Origin: Limnohabitans sp. T6-20
GTDB lineage: Bacteria > Pseudomonadota > Gammaproteobacteria > Burkholderiales > Burkholderiaceae_C
Direction: 5' to 3'
DNA length: 64,000 bases
Assembly: GCF_003063505.1 (NCBI RefSeq)
Contig: NZ_NERW01000003.1
Location: 682,001-746,000 of the forward strand
The stretch's first letter is position 1. Each line of letters opens with the position of its first letter. A program made the translations under genes and the position numbers. The notes under the pieces are model-generated. The model ran no database searches. It saw only the letters and a program-made list of their open reading frames with translations, and was not told the origin of the DNA. Positions 18,595 through 27,654 of the stretch are shown here, piece after piece.

Positions 18595-19632
18595 ATGAAG
18601 GTTTTTCGCGGCTTCCAACACCCTGACCTGGCCCCGGCCTGCGCCCTGACCATCGGCAACTTCGATGGCGTGCACCGTGGGCACCAGGCCATGCTGGCGC
18701 TTTTGCGCAGCGAGGCAGCCCACCGGGGCGTGCCCAGCTGCGTGATGACTTTCGAGCCCCATCCGCGTGATTACTTTGCCAAGGCCCTCAACAAGCCTGA
18801 GCTGGCCCCGGCCCGCATCGCCACCTTGCGCGACAAGCTGCAAGAGCTGGAACGCTGCGGTGTCGACCAGGTGGTGGTGGTGCCCTTCGATGCCGAATTG
18901 GCCAGCCAATCGGCCGAAGACTTCATCCAACAGGTGCTGGTGCGAGGCCTAGGAGTGCGCTATGTGCTGGTGGGCGACGATTTCCGCTTTGGTGCCAAAC
19001 GCGCTGGCGACTACACCATGCTCGACGCCGCCGGGCAAAAGCTGGGCTTTGATGTGGCCCGCATGAACAGCTACGAAGTGCATGGCCTGCGGGTGTCCAG
19101 CTCGGCCGTGCGCGAAGCCCTGGGCCAGGGCCGATTGCAAGACGTGCAGGCACTGCTGGGCCGCCCCTACAGCATCAGCGGCCATGTGGTGCACGGGCGC
19201 AAGCTCGGGCGCGAGCTGGCCGCCACCGCCCAGGGCGCGGGTGACGGTTTTCGCACTCTGAATTTGCGCTTTTCGCACTGGAAGCCCGCCGCCAGCGGCA
19301 TCTTTGTGGTGCAGGTGCACGGCCTGGCCGAGCAACCCTTGCGCGGCGTCGCCAACCTGGGCATACGCCCCTCTCTCGACCCGAATGACGTCAACGGCGG
19401 GCGCGTGCTGCTGGAGACCCATGCCTTCGACTGGCCCGCCCATCTGGGGGCCGAGGGGGGCTACGGTAAAATCATCCGCGTGGATCTGCTGCACAAACTA
19501 CACGACGAGCTCAAATACGACGGTCTGGACGCCCTGACAAAGGGCATCGCCAAAGACTGCGAGGACGCACAGGCGTGGTTTGCCTCCCGCCACGGCGAAA
19601 CCAGCCGCCAGACCACCCGCGACCGAATTTGA
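18595..19632 (+). CDS. ribF: Bifunctional riboflavin kinase/FAD synthetase RibF
   Basis: 345 aa. The N-terminal FMN adenylyltransferase domain has GNFDGVHRGH (21-30) and the RVSSSAVREAL motif near 165. The C-terminal riboflavin kinase domain has GRPYSISGHVVHGRKLGR, GVANLGIRPSL and the HLGAEGGYGKIIRVDLLHKLHDE region. Converts riboflavin to FMN and FAD, the cofactors of TrxB and the acyl-CoA dehydrogenases also encoded here. The ATG at 18595 was chosen to fit the family; no clear ribosome site. First gene of the conserved ribF-ileS-lspA order. Confidence 0.96.
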   Translation: MKVFRGFQHPDLAPACALTIGNFDGVHRGHQAMLALLRSEAAHRGVPSCVMTFEPHPRDYFAKALNKPELAPARIATLRDKLQELERCGVDQVVVVPFDAELASQSAEDFIQQVLVRGLGVRYVLVGDDFRFGAKRAGDYTMLDAAGQKLGFDVARMNSYEVHGLRVSSSAVREALGQGRLQDVQALLGRPYSISGHVVHGRKLGRELAATAQGAGDGFRTLNLRFSHWKPAASGIFVVQVHGLAEQPLRGVANLGIRPSLDPNDVNGGRVLLETHAFDWPAHLGAEGGYGKIIRVDLLHKLHDELKYDGLDALTKGIAKDCEDAQAWFASRHGETSRQTTRDRI

Positions 19633-19751
19633 CGCTCACCCGTCCCGGCGTCGACATTGGCAATGCCTCTGCGCCACACCTCCTCGGGCCGGTTTGCACT
19701 GCCCACCTTTTGCTCCCAGCGGCTTGATGGCCGCGCTCTCGGATTCCTCTC

Positions 19752-22673
19752 ATGTCTGAACAAAACAACGCCCCCAGCACCGCATCCGGCACCGATTACC
19801 GGGCCACGCTGAACCTGCCGGACACCCCCTTCCCGATGCGCGGCGACCTGCCCAAGCGCGAGCCGGGCTGGGTGAGCGGCTGGAACGACGGCGGCCTCTA
19901 CAAAAAACTGCGCGCTGCCCGCCAGGGTGCACGGCTGTTCGTGCTGCACGATGGCCCACCCTATGCCAACGGCAAACTGCACATCGGCCACGCACTCAAC
20001 AAAGTGCTCAAAGACATGATCGTCAAGTCCAAGCAGCTCGCTGGCTTTGACGCGCAATACATCCCCGGCTGGGACTGCCACGGCCTGCCGATCGAAAACG
20101 CCATCGAAAAACTACACGGCCGCAACCTGAGCCGTGACGACATGCAGGCCAAAAGCCGCGCCTTTGCCACCGAGCAGATCAACCAGCAGCGTGAAGACTT
20201 CAAGCGCCTGGGCGTGCTGGGCGACTGGGAGCGCCCTTACCGCACCATGGACTTCGCCAACGAGGCCGGTGAAATCCGCGCTTTCAAACGCGTGATCGAG
20301 CGCGGCTTTGTCTACCGTGGCCTCAAGCCCGTGTACTGGTGCTTTGACTGCGGCTCGTCGCTGGCCGAGTTCGAGATCGAATACGCCGACAAAAAGAGCG
20401 ACACGTTGGACGTGGCTTTTGAAGCCGACAACAACGCCGCGCTGGCCGCCGCCTTTGGCCTGCCCAAACTGCCCGGCGAAGACAGCAAAAAAGCCTTTGC
20501 CGTCATTTGGACCACGACCGCCTGGACCATCCCGGCCAACCAAGCGCTCAACGCCCATCCCGAGCTGGAATACGCCCTGGTGGACACACCCCGTGGCGTG
20601 TTGATGCTGGCCGCGAGCCTGGTCGAGAAATGCCTGGAACGCTACAAGCTCGAAGGTTCTGTGATTGCCACCGCTGTGGGCGAGAAGCTGCGCGGTCTGG
20701 TGTTCCGCCACCCACTGCACGATACCGTGACCGCCGAAGAAGGTGGTGAATACAGCTACCGCCGCAAATCACCGCTGTACCTGGCCGAGTACGTCACCGC
20801 CACCGACGGCACCGGTATCGTGCATTCGTCGCCCGCCTACGGCGTGGACGACTTCAACTCCTGCGTGGCGAACGGCTTGAAATACGACGATATCCTCAAC
20901 CCCGTGCAAGGTAACGGCGTCTATGCGCAAGAGCTGCCTTTCTTTGGCGGTCAGCACATCTGGAAAGCCTGCGCCCGCGTGATCGAGGTGCTGGGCCAAA
21001 GCGACCGCCTGATGGCCACGGTGGAAATCACCCACAGCTACCCGCACTGCTGGCGCCACAAGACGCCCGTCATCTACCGCGCTGCCGCCCAGTGGTTTGT
21101 GCGCATGGACGAGGGCGAGGGCGTGTTCACCCAAGACAAAGCCCCCAAGACCCTGCGCCAGCTGGCGCTGGACGCCATCGAGCAAACCCAGTTCTACCCG
21201 GAAAACGGCAAGACCCGCCTGCGCGACATGATCGCCAACCGCCCTGACTGGTGCATCTCGCGCCAACGCAGCTGGGGCGTGCCCGTGCCGTTTTTCCTGC
21301 ACAAGGACAGCGGCGAGCTGCACCCGCGCACCATGGAAATCCTGGACCAAGCCGCTGACATCGTGGAAAAAGGCGGCATCGAAGCCTGGAGCCGCGTGAC
21401 GGTGGAAGAAATTTTGGGTGCAGCCGATGCACCGCACTACAGCAAGAGCACCGACATTCTGGAAGTCTGGTTCGATTCGGGTTCTACCTTCCAGCATGTG
21501 CTGCGTGGCAGCCACAAAGACGCTTACGGCGTGCCGCCTTTCCACAGCACACCGGACAATTCCAGCCCTGAAGCCGACCTGTACCTGGAAGGCCATGACC
21601 AGCACCGCGGCTGGTTCCACAGCTCGCTGCTGCTGGGCTGCGCCTTGTACGACCGCGCCCCTTACCGGGGCCTGTTGACCCACGGCTTTGCCACCGACGG
21701 CCAAGGCCGCAAGATGAGTAAAAGCTTGGGCAACACCGTCGAGCCGCAAACCATCACGAGCAAAATGGGTGCCGAAATCGTGCGCCTGTGGGTGGCCAGC
21801 ACCGACTACTCAGGTGACCTGAACATCGACGACAAGATCCTGGCCCGTGTGGTCGACGCCTACCGCCGCATCCGCAACACCCTGCGCTTTTTGATGGCCA
21901 ACGTGAGTGACTTCGACCCGGCCACCGACACCGTGCCCGACGACCAGCTGCTGGAAATCGACCGCTTTGCCTTGGCCCGCGCTGCCCAGTTGCAGGCCGA
22001 CATCCGCGCCCACTTCGACATGTACGAGTTCCACCCCGTGGTGTCCAAGCTGCAAATCTATTGCTCGGAAGACCTGGGTGCGTTTTATCTGGACGTGCTC
22101 AAGGACCGCCTATACACCACAGCGCCCAAGTCGCTGGCACGCCGCAGCGCACAAACCGCTTTGTGGCGCATCACCCACGGCATGCTGCGCTGGATGGCAC
22201 CGTTCTTGTCCTTCACGGCCGAAGAGGCCTGGAGCACCTTTGGCAGCTCCGAGTCCATCTTCATGGAAACCTTCGGCGACTTTGGCTCGGCCGATGCGGC
22301 GCTGTTGGCCAAGTGGCATGACATCATCCAGGTTCGTGATATCGCTAATAAGAAAATTGAAGAAAAACGTGTTGAAGGGCAAGTGGGCGCATCACTGCAA
22401 GCCGAATTGCTCATCGAATGTGACTCACCCGTTTTCCAAGAACTCGCTTCACTTGGTGAAGACCTGAAGTTCATCTTCATCACATCAAAGGTCACGCTCA
22501 AGCAAGTGGCAGGTAAGGGGCTGACCGTCACCGTGACGCCCAGCCAAGCCACCAAATGCGAGCGCTGTTGGCACTACGCCGACGATGTCGGCCAGGATGC
22601 GGCGCACCCTACCATTTGCGGCCGCTGCGTGAGCAACCTGCATGGCGCGGGCGAAACACGCCTCGTTGCCTGA
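19752..22673 (+). CDS. ileS: Isoleucyl-tRNA synthetase
   Basis: 973 aa class I synthetase. The HIGH motif is at 77-80 (GKLHIGH), KMSKS in [10 protein letters not shown] near 655, the CP1 editing domain lies between, and the C-terminal zinc knuckle uses CERC (936, 939) and CGRC (956, 959). The bacterial ileS1 form, full length. About 120 bases separate it from ribF. Codons between roughly 22331 and 22490 are clearly richer in A/T at third positions than the rest. Confidence 0.98.
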   Translation: MSEQNNAPSTASGTDYRATLNLPDTPFPMRGDLPKREPGWVSGWNDGGLYKKLRAARQGARLFVLHDGPPYANGKLHIGHALNKVLKDMIVKSKQLAGFDAQYIPGWDCHGLPIENAIEKLHGRNLSRDDMQAKSRAFATEQINQQREDFKRLGVLGDWERPYRTMDFANEAGEIRAFKRVIERGFVYRGLKPVYWCFDCGSSLAEFEIEYADKKSDTLDVAFEADNNAALAAAFGLPKLPGEDSKKAFAVIWTTTAWTIPANQALNAHPELEYALVDTPRGVLMLAASLVEKCLERYKLEGSVIATAVGEKLRGLVFRHPLHDTVTAEEGGEYSYRRKSPLYLAEYVTATDGTGIVHSSPAYGVDDFNSCVANGLKYDDILNPVQGNGVYAQELPFFGGQHIWKACARVIEVLGQSDRLMATVEITHSYPHCWRHKTPVIYRAAAQWFVRMDEGEGVFTQDKAPKTLRQLALDAIEQTQFYPENGKTRLRDMIANRPDWCISRQRSWGVPVPFFLHKDSGELHPRTMEILDQAADIVEKGGIEAWSRVTVEEILGAADAPHYSKSTDILEVWFDSGSTFQHVLRGSHKDAYGVPPFHSTPDNSSPEADLYLEGHDQHRGWFHSSLLLGCALYDRAPYRGLLTHGFATDGQGRKMSKSLGNTVEPQTITSKMGAEIVRLWVASTDYSGDLNIDDKILARVVDAYRRIRNTLRFLMANVSDFDPATDTVPDDQLLEIDRFALARAAQLQADIRAHFDMYEFHPVVSKLQIYCSEDLGAFYLDVLKDRLYTTAPKSLARRSAQTALWRITHGMLRWMAPFLSFTAEEAWSTFGSSESIFMETFGDFGSADAALLAKWHDIIQVRDIANKKIEEKRVEGQVGASLQAELLIECDSPVFQELASLGEDLKFIFITSKVTLKQVAGKGLTVTVTPSQATKCERCWHYADDVGQDAAHPTICGRCVSNLHGAGETRLVA

Positions 22674-22706
22674 CCCTCAACACCCGGCAAAGAACAAGGC
22701 AAGCCC

Positions 22707-23222
22707 ATGGCCAGCTCCAAAAAATTCGGCAAAGGCAGCTCCAGCAAAAACCAAAGCATGGTGCTCTGGCTGGGCATCGCCTTGCTGGTGCTGCTGATTG
22801 ACCAGTTCACCAAAGTGCTGGTGCTGGGCGCTTTTCAGCTGGGTGACAGCACGCCCATCACCGGTTTTTTCAACTTGGTGCGGGTGCACAACCACGGCGC
22901 GGCATTTTCGTTTTTGGCCAGCGCTGGTGGGTGGCAGCGTTGGTTCTTCACGGGCATCGGCGTGGTGGCAGCACTGTTCATGCTGTGGATGCTGCGCTCC
23001 CATGCAGGGCAAAAACTCTTCAGCCTGGCCATCGCCCTGATTTTGGGCGGCGCCATTGGCAACGTGGTGGACCGCCTGCTGCACGGCTACGTGGTCGACT
23101 TTCTCGACTTTTACTGGGGCGCTTGGCACTTCCCGGCTTTCAACGTGGCCGACAGCGCCATCAGCGTGGGCGCAGCCTTGCTGATCCTGGATGAAATCTT
23201 GCGGGTGCGGCGCGGTCGCTGA
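22707..23222 (+). CDS. lspA: Lipoprotein signal peptidase LspA
   Basis: 171 aa inner-membrane aspartyl protease that cleaves prolipoproteins after lipidation. Four membrane spans; catalytic aspartates in [10 protein letters not shown] (D122) and FNVADSAIS (D149). A Ser/Lys-rich N-terminal tail of ~17 residues precedes the first span. Third gene of ribF-ileS-lspA, 33 bases after ileS. Its substrates in this window would include the SCO protein and the acid phosphatase. Confidence 0.96.
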   Translation: MASSKKFGKGSSSKNQSMVLWLGIALLVLLIDQFTKVLVLGAFQLGDSTPITGFFNLVRVHNHGAAFSFLASAGGWQRWFFTGIGVVAALFMLWMLRSHAGQKLFSLAIALILGGAIGNVVDRLLHGYVVDFLDFYWGAWHFPAFNVADSAISVGAALLILDEILRVRRGR

Positions 23223-23236
23223 CCGCCCCCCCGACA

Positions 23237-23262
23237 TTCGGCCGCAGGGGCGGCCTCCCACA
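23237..23262. repeat. REP-like palindrome, inverted orientation
   Basis: TTCGGCCGC-AGGG-GCGGCCTCCCACA form, reverse complement of the 16772 and 46409 type, 15 bases after lspA. Confidence 0.85.
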
Positions 23263-23297
23263 AATACCACCAAGCCACCGCTGATCCTGCTGGCCTT

Positions 23298-23315
23298 GGC
23301 CAATGACCATTGGCC
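23298..23315. repeat. Perfect 8-base inverted repeat between two REP copies
   Basis: GGCCAATG-AC-CATTGGCC, lying midway between the REP copies at 23237 and 23333. Confidence 0.6.
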
Positions 23316-23332
23316 CTTGGCTGTTTGGCTTT

Positions 23333-23358
23333 TGTGGGAGCGAGCCCCTGCTCGCGAA
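23333..23358. repeat. REP-like palindrome, direct orientation
   Basis: TGTGGGAGCGAGC-CCCT-GCTCGCGAA form, ending five bases from the stop of the quinone oxidoreductase gene. It pairs with the inverted copy at 23237 in the lspA/oxidoreductase convergent gap. Confidence 0.85.
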
Positions 23359-23363
23359 GGTAT

Positions 23364-24347
23364 TTACAAAGTGATGATCGTGCAGCCTGTGGTCTTGCGC
23401 GCTTCCAGGGCGATGTGCGCATCCTGGATGTTGGCCAACGGGAAGGTCTGGTCGATGTGGATCTTGACCTTGCCGCTCGTCACCGCTTCAAACAAATCAT
23501 CGGCCATCTCTTGCGTGCTTTCACGCGTGGTGATGTGGCTGAACAAGGTTTGGCGCGTCACATACACCGAGCCCTTGGGGCCAAGGATGCCGGGCGCAAA
23601 CGGGGCCACAGGGCCCGACGCGTTGCCAAAGCTGGCCATCAGGCCAAACGGGGCCAAGCAGTCAAGCGACTTGTCCCAGGTGTCTTTGCCCACCGAGTCG
23701 TAAACCACCTTGACGCCCTTGCCACCCGTGATTTCTTTGACCTTGGCCTGGAAGTCTTCGGTCGAATAGTTGATGCAGAACTCGGCGCCGTTGGCCAGGG
23801 CCAACGCACACTTGGCGTCACTGCCCGCTGTGCCGATCAGGCGCAAGCCCAAGGCCTTGGCCCACTGGCAAGCGATCAGGCCCACACCACCTGCTGCGGC
23901 GTGGAAGAGCACAAAGTCACCCGCTTTCAGGCCGCCTTGGGGCAGCGTGCGCTTGAGCAAATATTGCGCTGTCAGACCCTTGAGCATCATGGCCGCGCCC
24001 GTCTCGAACGAGATCGCATCGGGCAGCTTGCACACGCACTTGGCGGGCATCACTCGCACTTCACAGTAGCTGCCGGGCGGCTGGCTGGCATAGGCGGCGC
24101 GGTCACCCACTTTAAGGTGCGTGACGCCCTCGCCCACGGCTTCGACCACGCCCGAGCCTTCCATGCCCAGCTTGAGCGGCATGGGCAGCTGGTACAGGCC
24201 GCTGCGCTGGTAGACGTCGATGAAGTTCAGGCCGATGGCCTTGTGGCGGATGCGGATCTCGCCGGGGCCGGGTTCACCCACGGTCACATCGACCAGTTTC
24301 ATGACTTCGGGACCGCCGTGTTGGTCGATCTGGACTGCAAGGCTCAT
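23364..24347 (-). CDS. qor: Zinc-free NADPH:quinone oxidoreductase (MDR family)
   Basis: 327 aa. GroES-like N-terminal domain and Rossmann domain with HAAAGGVGLIACQWAKALG (about 150-168) for NADPH. The Gln/Tyr-rich substrate lid and absence of the structural/catalytic zinc cysteines place it with quinone oxidoreductase Qor rather than alcohol dehydrogenase. Reduces quinones or enones by hydride transfer. CTTAGGAGAATTCC lies before the ATG. Convergent with lspA and divergent from the EamA gene. Confidence 0.93.
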   Translation of the reverse strand: MSLAVQIDQHGGPEVMKLVDVTVGEPGPGEIRIRHKAIGLNFIDVYQRSGLYQLPMPLKLGMEGSGVVEAVGEGVTHLKVGDRAAYASQPPGSYCEVRVMPAKCVCKLPDAISFETGAAMMLKGLTAQYLLKRTLPQGGLKAGDFVLFHAAAGGVGLIACQWAKALGLRLIGTAGSDAKCALALANGAEFCINYSTEDFQAKVKEITGGKGVKVVYDSVGKDTWDKSLDCLAPFGLMASFGNASGPVAPFAPGILGPKGSVYVTRQTLFSHITTRESTQEMADDLFEAVTSGKVKIHIDQTFPLANIQDAHIALEARKTTGCTIITL

Positions 24348-24466
24348 GGAATTCTCCTAAGGGTGAAAGCAAACGATGCGTGACTTTGCCACGAAATCCA
24401 TGACCCAGCGAACCCGAAGGACAGCTGCGCGACAGCGGGAAAACCCGAACCCCGATACAGTGCCGC

Positions 24467-25366
24467 ATGTCCCAAAAACTCTCCCCGGTCACCGCCTTGT
24501 TGCTGACGGTGCCGCCGCTCATGTGGGCGGGCAATGCCGTGGTTGGCCGCCTGGTCACCGACCTGGTCCCGCCGATCACGCTCAATTTTTTGCGCTGGTT
24601 CGTGGCGCTGTTCATCTTGCTGCCCCTGGCCTGGAAGGTGCTGCGCCCGGGCAGCGGTCTGTGGTCACACTGGCGGCGCTTTGGGCTGCTGAGCCTGTTG
24701 GGCGTGGGCTGCTACAACGCGCTGCAGTACCTGGCGCTGCAAACTTCGACGCCACTCAACGTGACCCTGGTCGCGGCCAGCGGGCCATTTTGGATGCTGG
24801 TCATCGGCGCCCTGTTCTTCAAAGCCCCGGTGCGGCGCATGCAGCTGGTGGGCGCGATGCTGTCCATCAGCGGCGTGCTGGTGGTGCTCTCGCGCGGCCA
24901 ATGGGCTGAGCTGTTGGCCGTGCGGCTGGTGGCGGGCGACATGTACGTCCTGCTGGCCACGGCGTGCTGGTCTTTCTACAGCTGGCTGCTCAGCCGCCGC
25001 GATGAGCCAGACGCCATCCGCAACGACTGGGCGGCCTTTTTGCTAGGGCAAGTGGTGTTTGGCCTGGGCTGGTCGGGCCTGTTTGCCGGACTGGAGTGGA
25101 CCTTCACCGACGCCCACATCGTGTGGGGCTGGCCTTTGATCGCCACGCTGGCCTTTGTGGCCGTGGGCCCGGCCGTGCTGGCCTACCGCTGCTGGGGCCT
25201 GGGCATCCAGCAGGCAGGCCCAGCGGTGGCGGGCTTTTTTGCCAACCTCACGCCGTTGTTTGCGGCGGTGTTGTCGGCCGCGTTCTTGGGCGAGCTGCCG
25301 CACCTGTACCACGTGGCGGCGTTTTCGCTGATTGTGGGCGGGATTGTGGTGTCGGCCAGGCAATGA
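24467..25366 (+). CDS. EamA/DMT-superfamily transporter
   Basis: 299 aa with ten predicted membrane spans in two EamA repeats. The first starts around residues 10-30 (LTVPPLMWAGNAVVGRLVTDLVPP) and the second near 150. The DMT pattern of PITLNFLRWFVALFILLP and NALQYLALQTSTPLNVTLVAASGPFWMLVIGALF is clear. Likely exports amino acids or related metabolites; the substrate is not determinable. Monocistronic. Confidence 0.9.
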   Translation: MSQKLSPVTALLLTVPPLMWAGNAVVGRLVTDLVPPITLNFLRWFVALFILLPLAWKVLRPGSGLWSHWRRFGLLSLLGVGCYNALQYLALQTSTPLNVTLVAASGPFWMLVIGALFFKAPVRRMQLVGAMLSISGVLVVLSRGQWAELLAVRLVAGDMYVLLATACWSFYSWLLSRRDEPDAIRNDWAAFLLGQVVFGLGWSGLFAGLEWTFTDAHIVWGWPLIATLAFVAVGPAVLAYRCWGLGIQQAGPAVAGFFANLTPLFAAVLSAAFLGELPHLYHVAAFSLIVGGIVVSARQ

Positions 25367-25537
25367 GCCGCAAGGGTTTTGCTCAGCTGCATCTGGAATT
25401 TTTGAAGTTGATGCTTGCTGCGATAACTAGCGGAAATTTTTTAGAAAGACTGATTTGCAGCGAATGCTGCCGTTGCAAATGGTCTCGGCTTGATTCGGTT
25501 TCAGCCTGCTCCTAACGTTTTAGGAAGAAATTTTTCC

Positions 25538-26074
25538 CTAAAATTTATTGTCACACCATCCGAACTCATTTGCCAAGTTGAAATCCTGATAGCAGGCACT
25601 ATCGCTTATTACTTTCCAATTGTGATCAATCAGCGCTTGGAACTTGGACACATCAATTAGCTGCATATAGTCAACCCGGTTAAATTCGCGACTAAACCCC
25701 AAACAGTCATCAGCCGACTGGACAAGAGATGTGGGGTAATAGGTCCAATCAGCGTGTGCTACAGCTTGGTCTCGAATCTCGAGAATCTTTTCGTGGAGTT
25801 CGGCCAGATCAGGACGCCCATCAAATAGGTTGATTTCATTTGCGTTCAGCCACTTAGACGCATTGCCGTTTGAGAGTGTTTTTTTGAAATGCCTAGCGTA
25901 AACAACTATGGATGCAATGATGATTGCATCCTTGGCCTTCTTTAGTCGGTATTTACTCAGATTCCCGAGATTTTTTTCGACCTCACGGAGCGACCATAGA
26001 TAGTCACCAACCTCCCCCATATCTCGGGCTGCTAGAAATACTTTATGAGCTAACTTTTGCTTTTCTTGACTCAT
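25538..26074 (-). CDS. Hypothetical HEPN-like helical protein
   Basis: 178 aa, not assigned to a characterised family. The protein is predicted mostly helical. A segment around residues 96-108 reads LEIRDQAVAHADW, with an arginine and a histidine five residues apart, the R-x(4-6)-H spacing of HEPN domains; a hydrophobic helix (AIIIASIVVYARHFKK, about 50-65) precedes it as in that fold. HEPN proteins are often RNases of toxin or defence systems, but this is a resemblance only. Codon use and base composition are more AT-rich than in neighbouring genes. No antitoxin-like (MNT) partner is adjacent. Confidence 0.7.
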   Translation of the reverse strand: MSQEKQKLAHKVFLAARDMGEVGDYLWSLREVEKNLGNLSKYRLKKAKDAIIIASIVVYARHFKKTLSNGNASKWLNANEINLFDGRPDLAELHEKILEIRDQAVAHADWTYYPTSLVQSADDCLGFSREFNRVDYMQLIDVSKFQALIDHNWKVISDSACYQDFNLANEFGWCDNKF

Positions 26075-26403
26075 TGGTGAAATGATAATCTCCAGTAGCT
26101 CAAGACATCCGCCGGACGGCGCCCAAGCAAATGACGGCTCTCAGCCTTAAGCTGAACATTGGACTACGTTGACCGGTACCCATCAGATCTGACCAAGTTA
26201 TCCGAAGAAAGGAGCTTATTCAGTCACGGAAATTACTCCGCTGAAGATGGCCTTACATGCTGACTGCACTATTCCATTCGCATGGCGTTTGAACAACAGC
26301 ACGATTGCGGCAAAGAATCGTGTCCGGCTCTTTCTGGTCGATCGTAAGAAGAGCTAGCAGTCAATACTGTATGAATTTTTGCCAATCGCCATGTGCATCA
26401 TGC
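26075..26403. other. 329-base AT-rich intergenic stretch
   Basis: No gene is supported on either strand. It holds one copy of a 15-base near-repeat at 26138-26152 (second copy 27636-27650). It probably contains the promoter of the HEPN-like gene and the 3' end of the upstream transcript. Confidence 0.6.
26138..26152. repeat. 15-base near-direct repeat, left copy
   Basis: CTCTCAGCCTTAAGC, 14 of 15 bases identical to 27636-27650. The pair brackets the membrane protein gene. Chance is not excluded at this length. Confidence 0.45.
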
Positions 26404-27348
26404 TTAGTCCTTCACCGCTTTTTTCCCGAGCTGATTGTTAACAGCATCAATTACGCCAGCGACAACCCAAACAATAACAATCACTCCAAGGACGATCATC
26501 GTTGTGGCCAGCCATCCGCGCCCTGCGATAACGGGCATTGCGACAACAAATTCATAAGCGGTGTCCCATACCGTCCCAGCGACATGCATCAGAAGGGTAA
26601 AACTGACAATCCAAAATAAATTTCGGAAAGTCCAGAGGCTTTGCTTGCTCCAAGCTATATATTGCTCTTCATAGCTTGACTCAAGTTGCTGAATCTTCGC
26701 CTCGTTTTCTTTTGCTCTCTCTGCGTAAGCTGCACGCAAAGCATCTCGTTCAGCCTCCGATTTGCTCTCCCAGTTTTCCGACTCAACGTCCCAGATCGCA
26801 TCTTCTTTGGCACGGGCCTCTGCCCGTGCGTCGTCCATTGCCTGCCAGACGTCTTCAGGCTGCTTTAGCCCTAACCAGATCTCGCGTACAGACTGTGGCT
26901 TTGCCAGAGATCTAGAGACAAGAACCGAACCACTAAGGACCAAAATCGCCAGCAAGACAATTACATCGAACTCTTCTTTTTTAAGGTACTGGAATGTCAC
27001 CATCACTGCAAGCCCGAATGCAATGTAGCCAAGAACTTTGAGCGTCTTCTTGGTCGCAGCTTTGCGGTCAGCTTCAAAGGAAGCGCGGATTTTTCTGTAA
27101 TTCGTCCAGACGATAGCCGGAGGAACAATTACACCCAATGCTGCACTTATGACTAATGACCAAGTGCTGTCGTTGTTCAAAGAATTTGACCAAAGCAAAA
27201 CTCCGAGGAATAACGACCATATTAAAAAAATGAAAGCGAACAGGAGGGCGTACTTGATAACCTTATTGACGGCCAGTGCAGCCCCCTGATTCGATTGCAT
27301 GAGCGCAACAAGAATCAGAGCAAGCAAAATAGCGATGATCCAAGTCAT
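26404..27348 (-). CDS. Hypothetical polytopic membrane protein with coiled-coil loop
   Basis: 314 aa, no family recognised. Hydrophobic spans at about 2-17, 31-53, 62-81, 104-120, 127-145, then a charged, Ala/Glu/Lys-rich cytosol-type segment at 163-228 likely to form a long helix or coiled coil, then spans at about 240-260 and 280-300. The layout (membrane pairs split by a soluble helical loop) would suit a sensor, scaffold or effector. Third positions and flanks are AT-rich against the surrounding genome. It ends 329 bases before the HEPN-like gene in the same direction. Confidence 0.72.
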   Translation of the reverse strand: MTWIIAILLALILVALMQSNQGAALAVNKVIKYALLFAFIFLIWSLFLGVLLWSNSLNNDSTWSLVISAALGVIVPPAIVWTNYRKIRASFEADRKAATKKTLKVLGYIAFGLAVMVTFQYLKKEEFDVIVLLAILVLSGSVLVSRSLAKPQSVREIWLGLKQPEDVWQAMDDARAEARAKEDAIWDVESENWESKSEAERDALRAAYAERAKENEAKIQQLESSYEEQYIAWSKQSLWTFRNLFWIVSFTLLMHVAGTVWDTAYEFVVAMPVIAGRGWLATTMIVLGVIVIVWVVAGVIDAVNNQLGKKAVKD

Positions 27349-27654
27349 AGTATTTTTTGATAATTAATAGCTACAGGAGTATAGGACCTTTCCGCGCTTT
27401 TGCTTTGGCAAATACGAAGACTAACTTTGTCATGTAGTGCTCGTGTGAGCGATAACGCCACACAAGCTGTACTTGTCCAATTTTGGAATAAGTCGGCTGC
27501 TACCGTAACCAGAAGTCCTGCAAGTTCAACTTCCAGCCCATGTAGAGCATTGCACCAACTGCCCCTCGGCTAAATCGAGATCAATGATTAACTAAAGGCC
27601 ACCGCAATGGCCCAACAGCCATTGCAGAGCTTCAACTCTTAGCCTTAAGCAGTG
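27349..27654. other. 306-base AT-richer intergenic stretch
   Basis: No gene seen on either strand. Upstream region of the membrane protein gene; ends with the right copy of the 15-base repeat four bases before the SDR stop codon. No tRNA or integrase remnant recognised. Confidence 0.6.
27636..27650. repeat. 15-base near-direct repeat, right copy
   Basis: CTCTTAGCCTTAAGC, one mismatch from 26138-26152, immediately next to the 3' end of the SDR gene. Confidence 0.45.

Noticed and set aside
20769-21749. 326-codon minus-strand frame inside ileS
   Set aside because: Antisense shadow of ileS, which has all its motifs on the plus strand.
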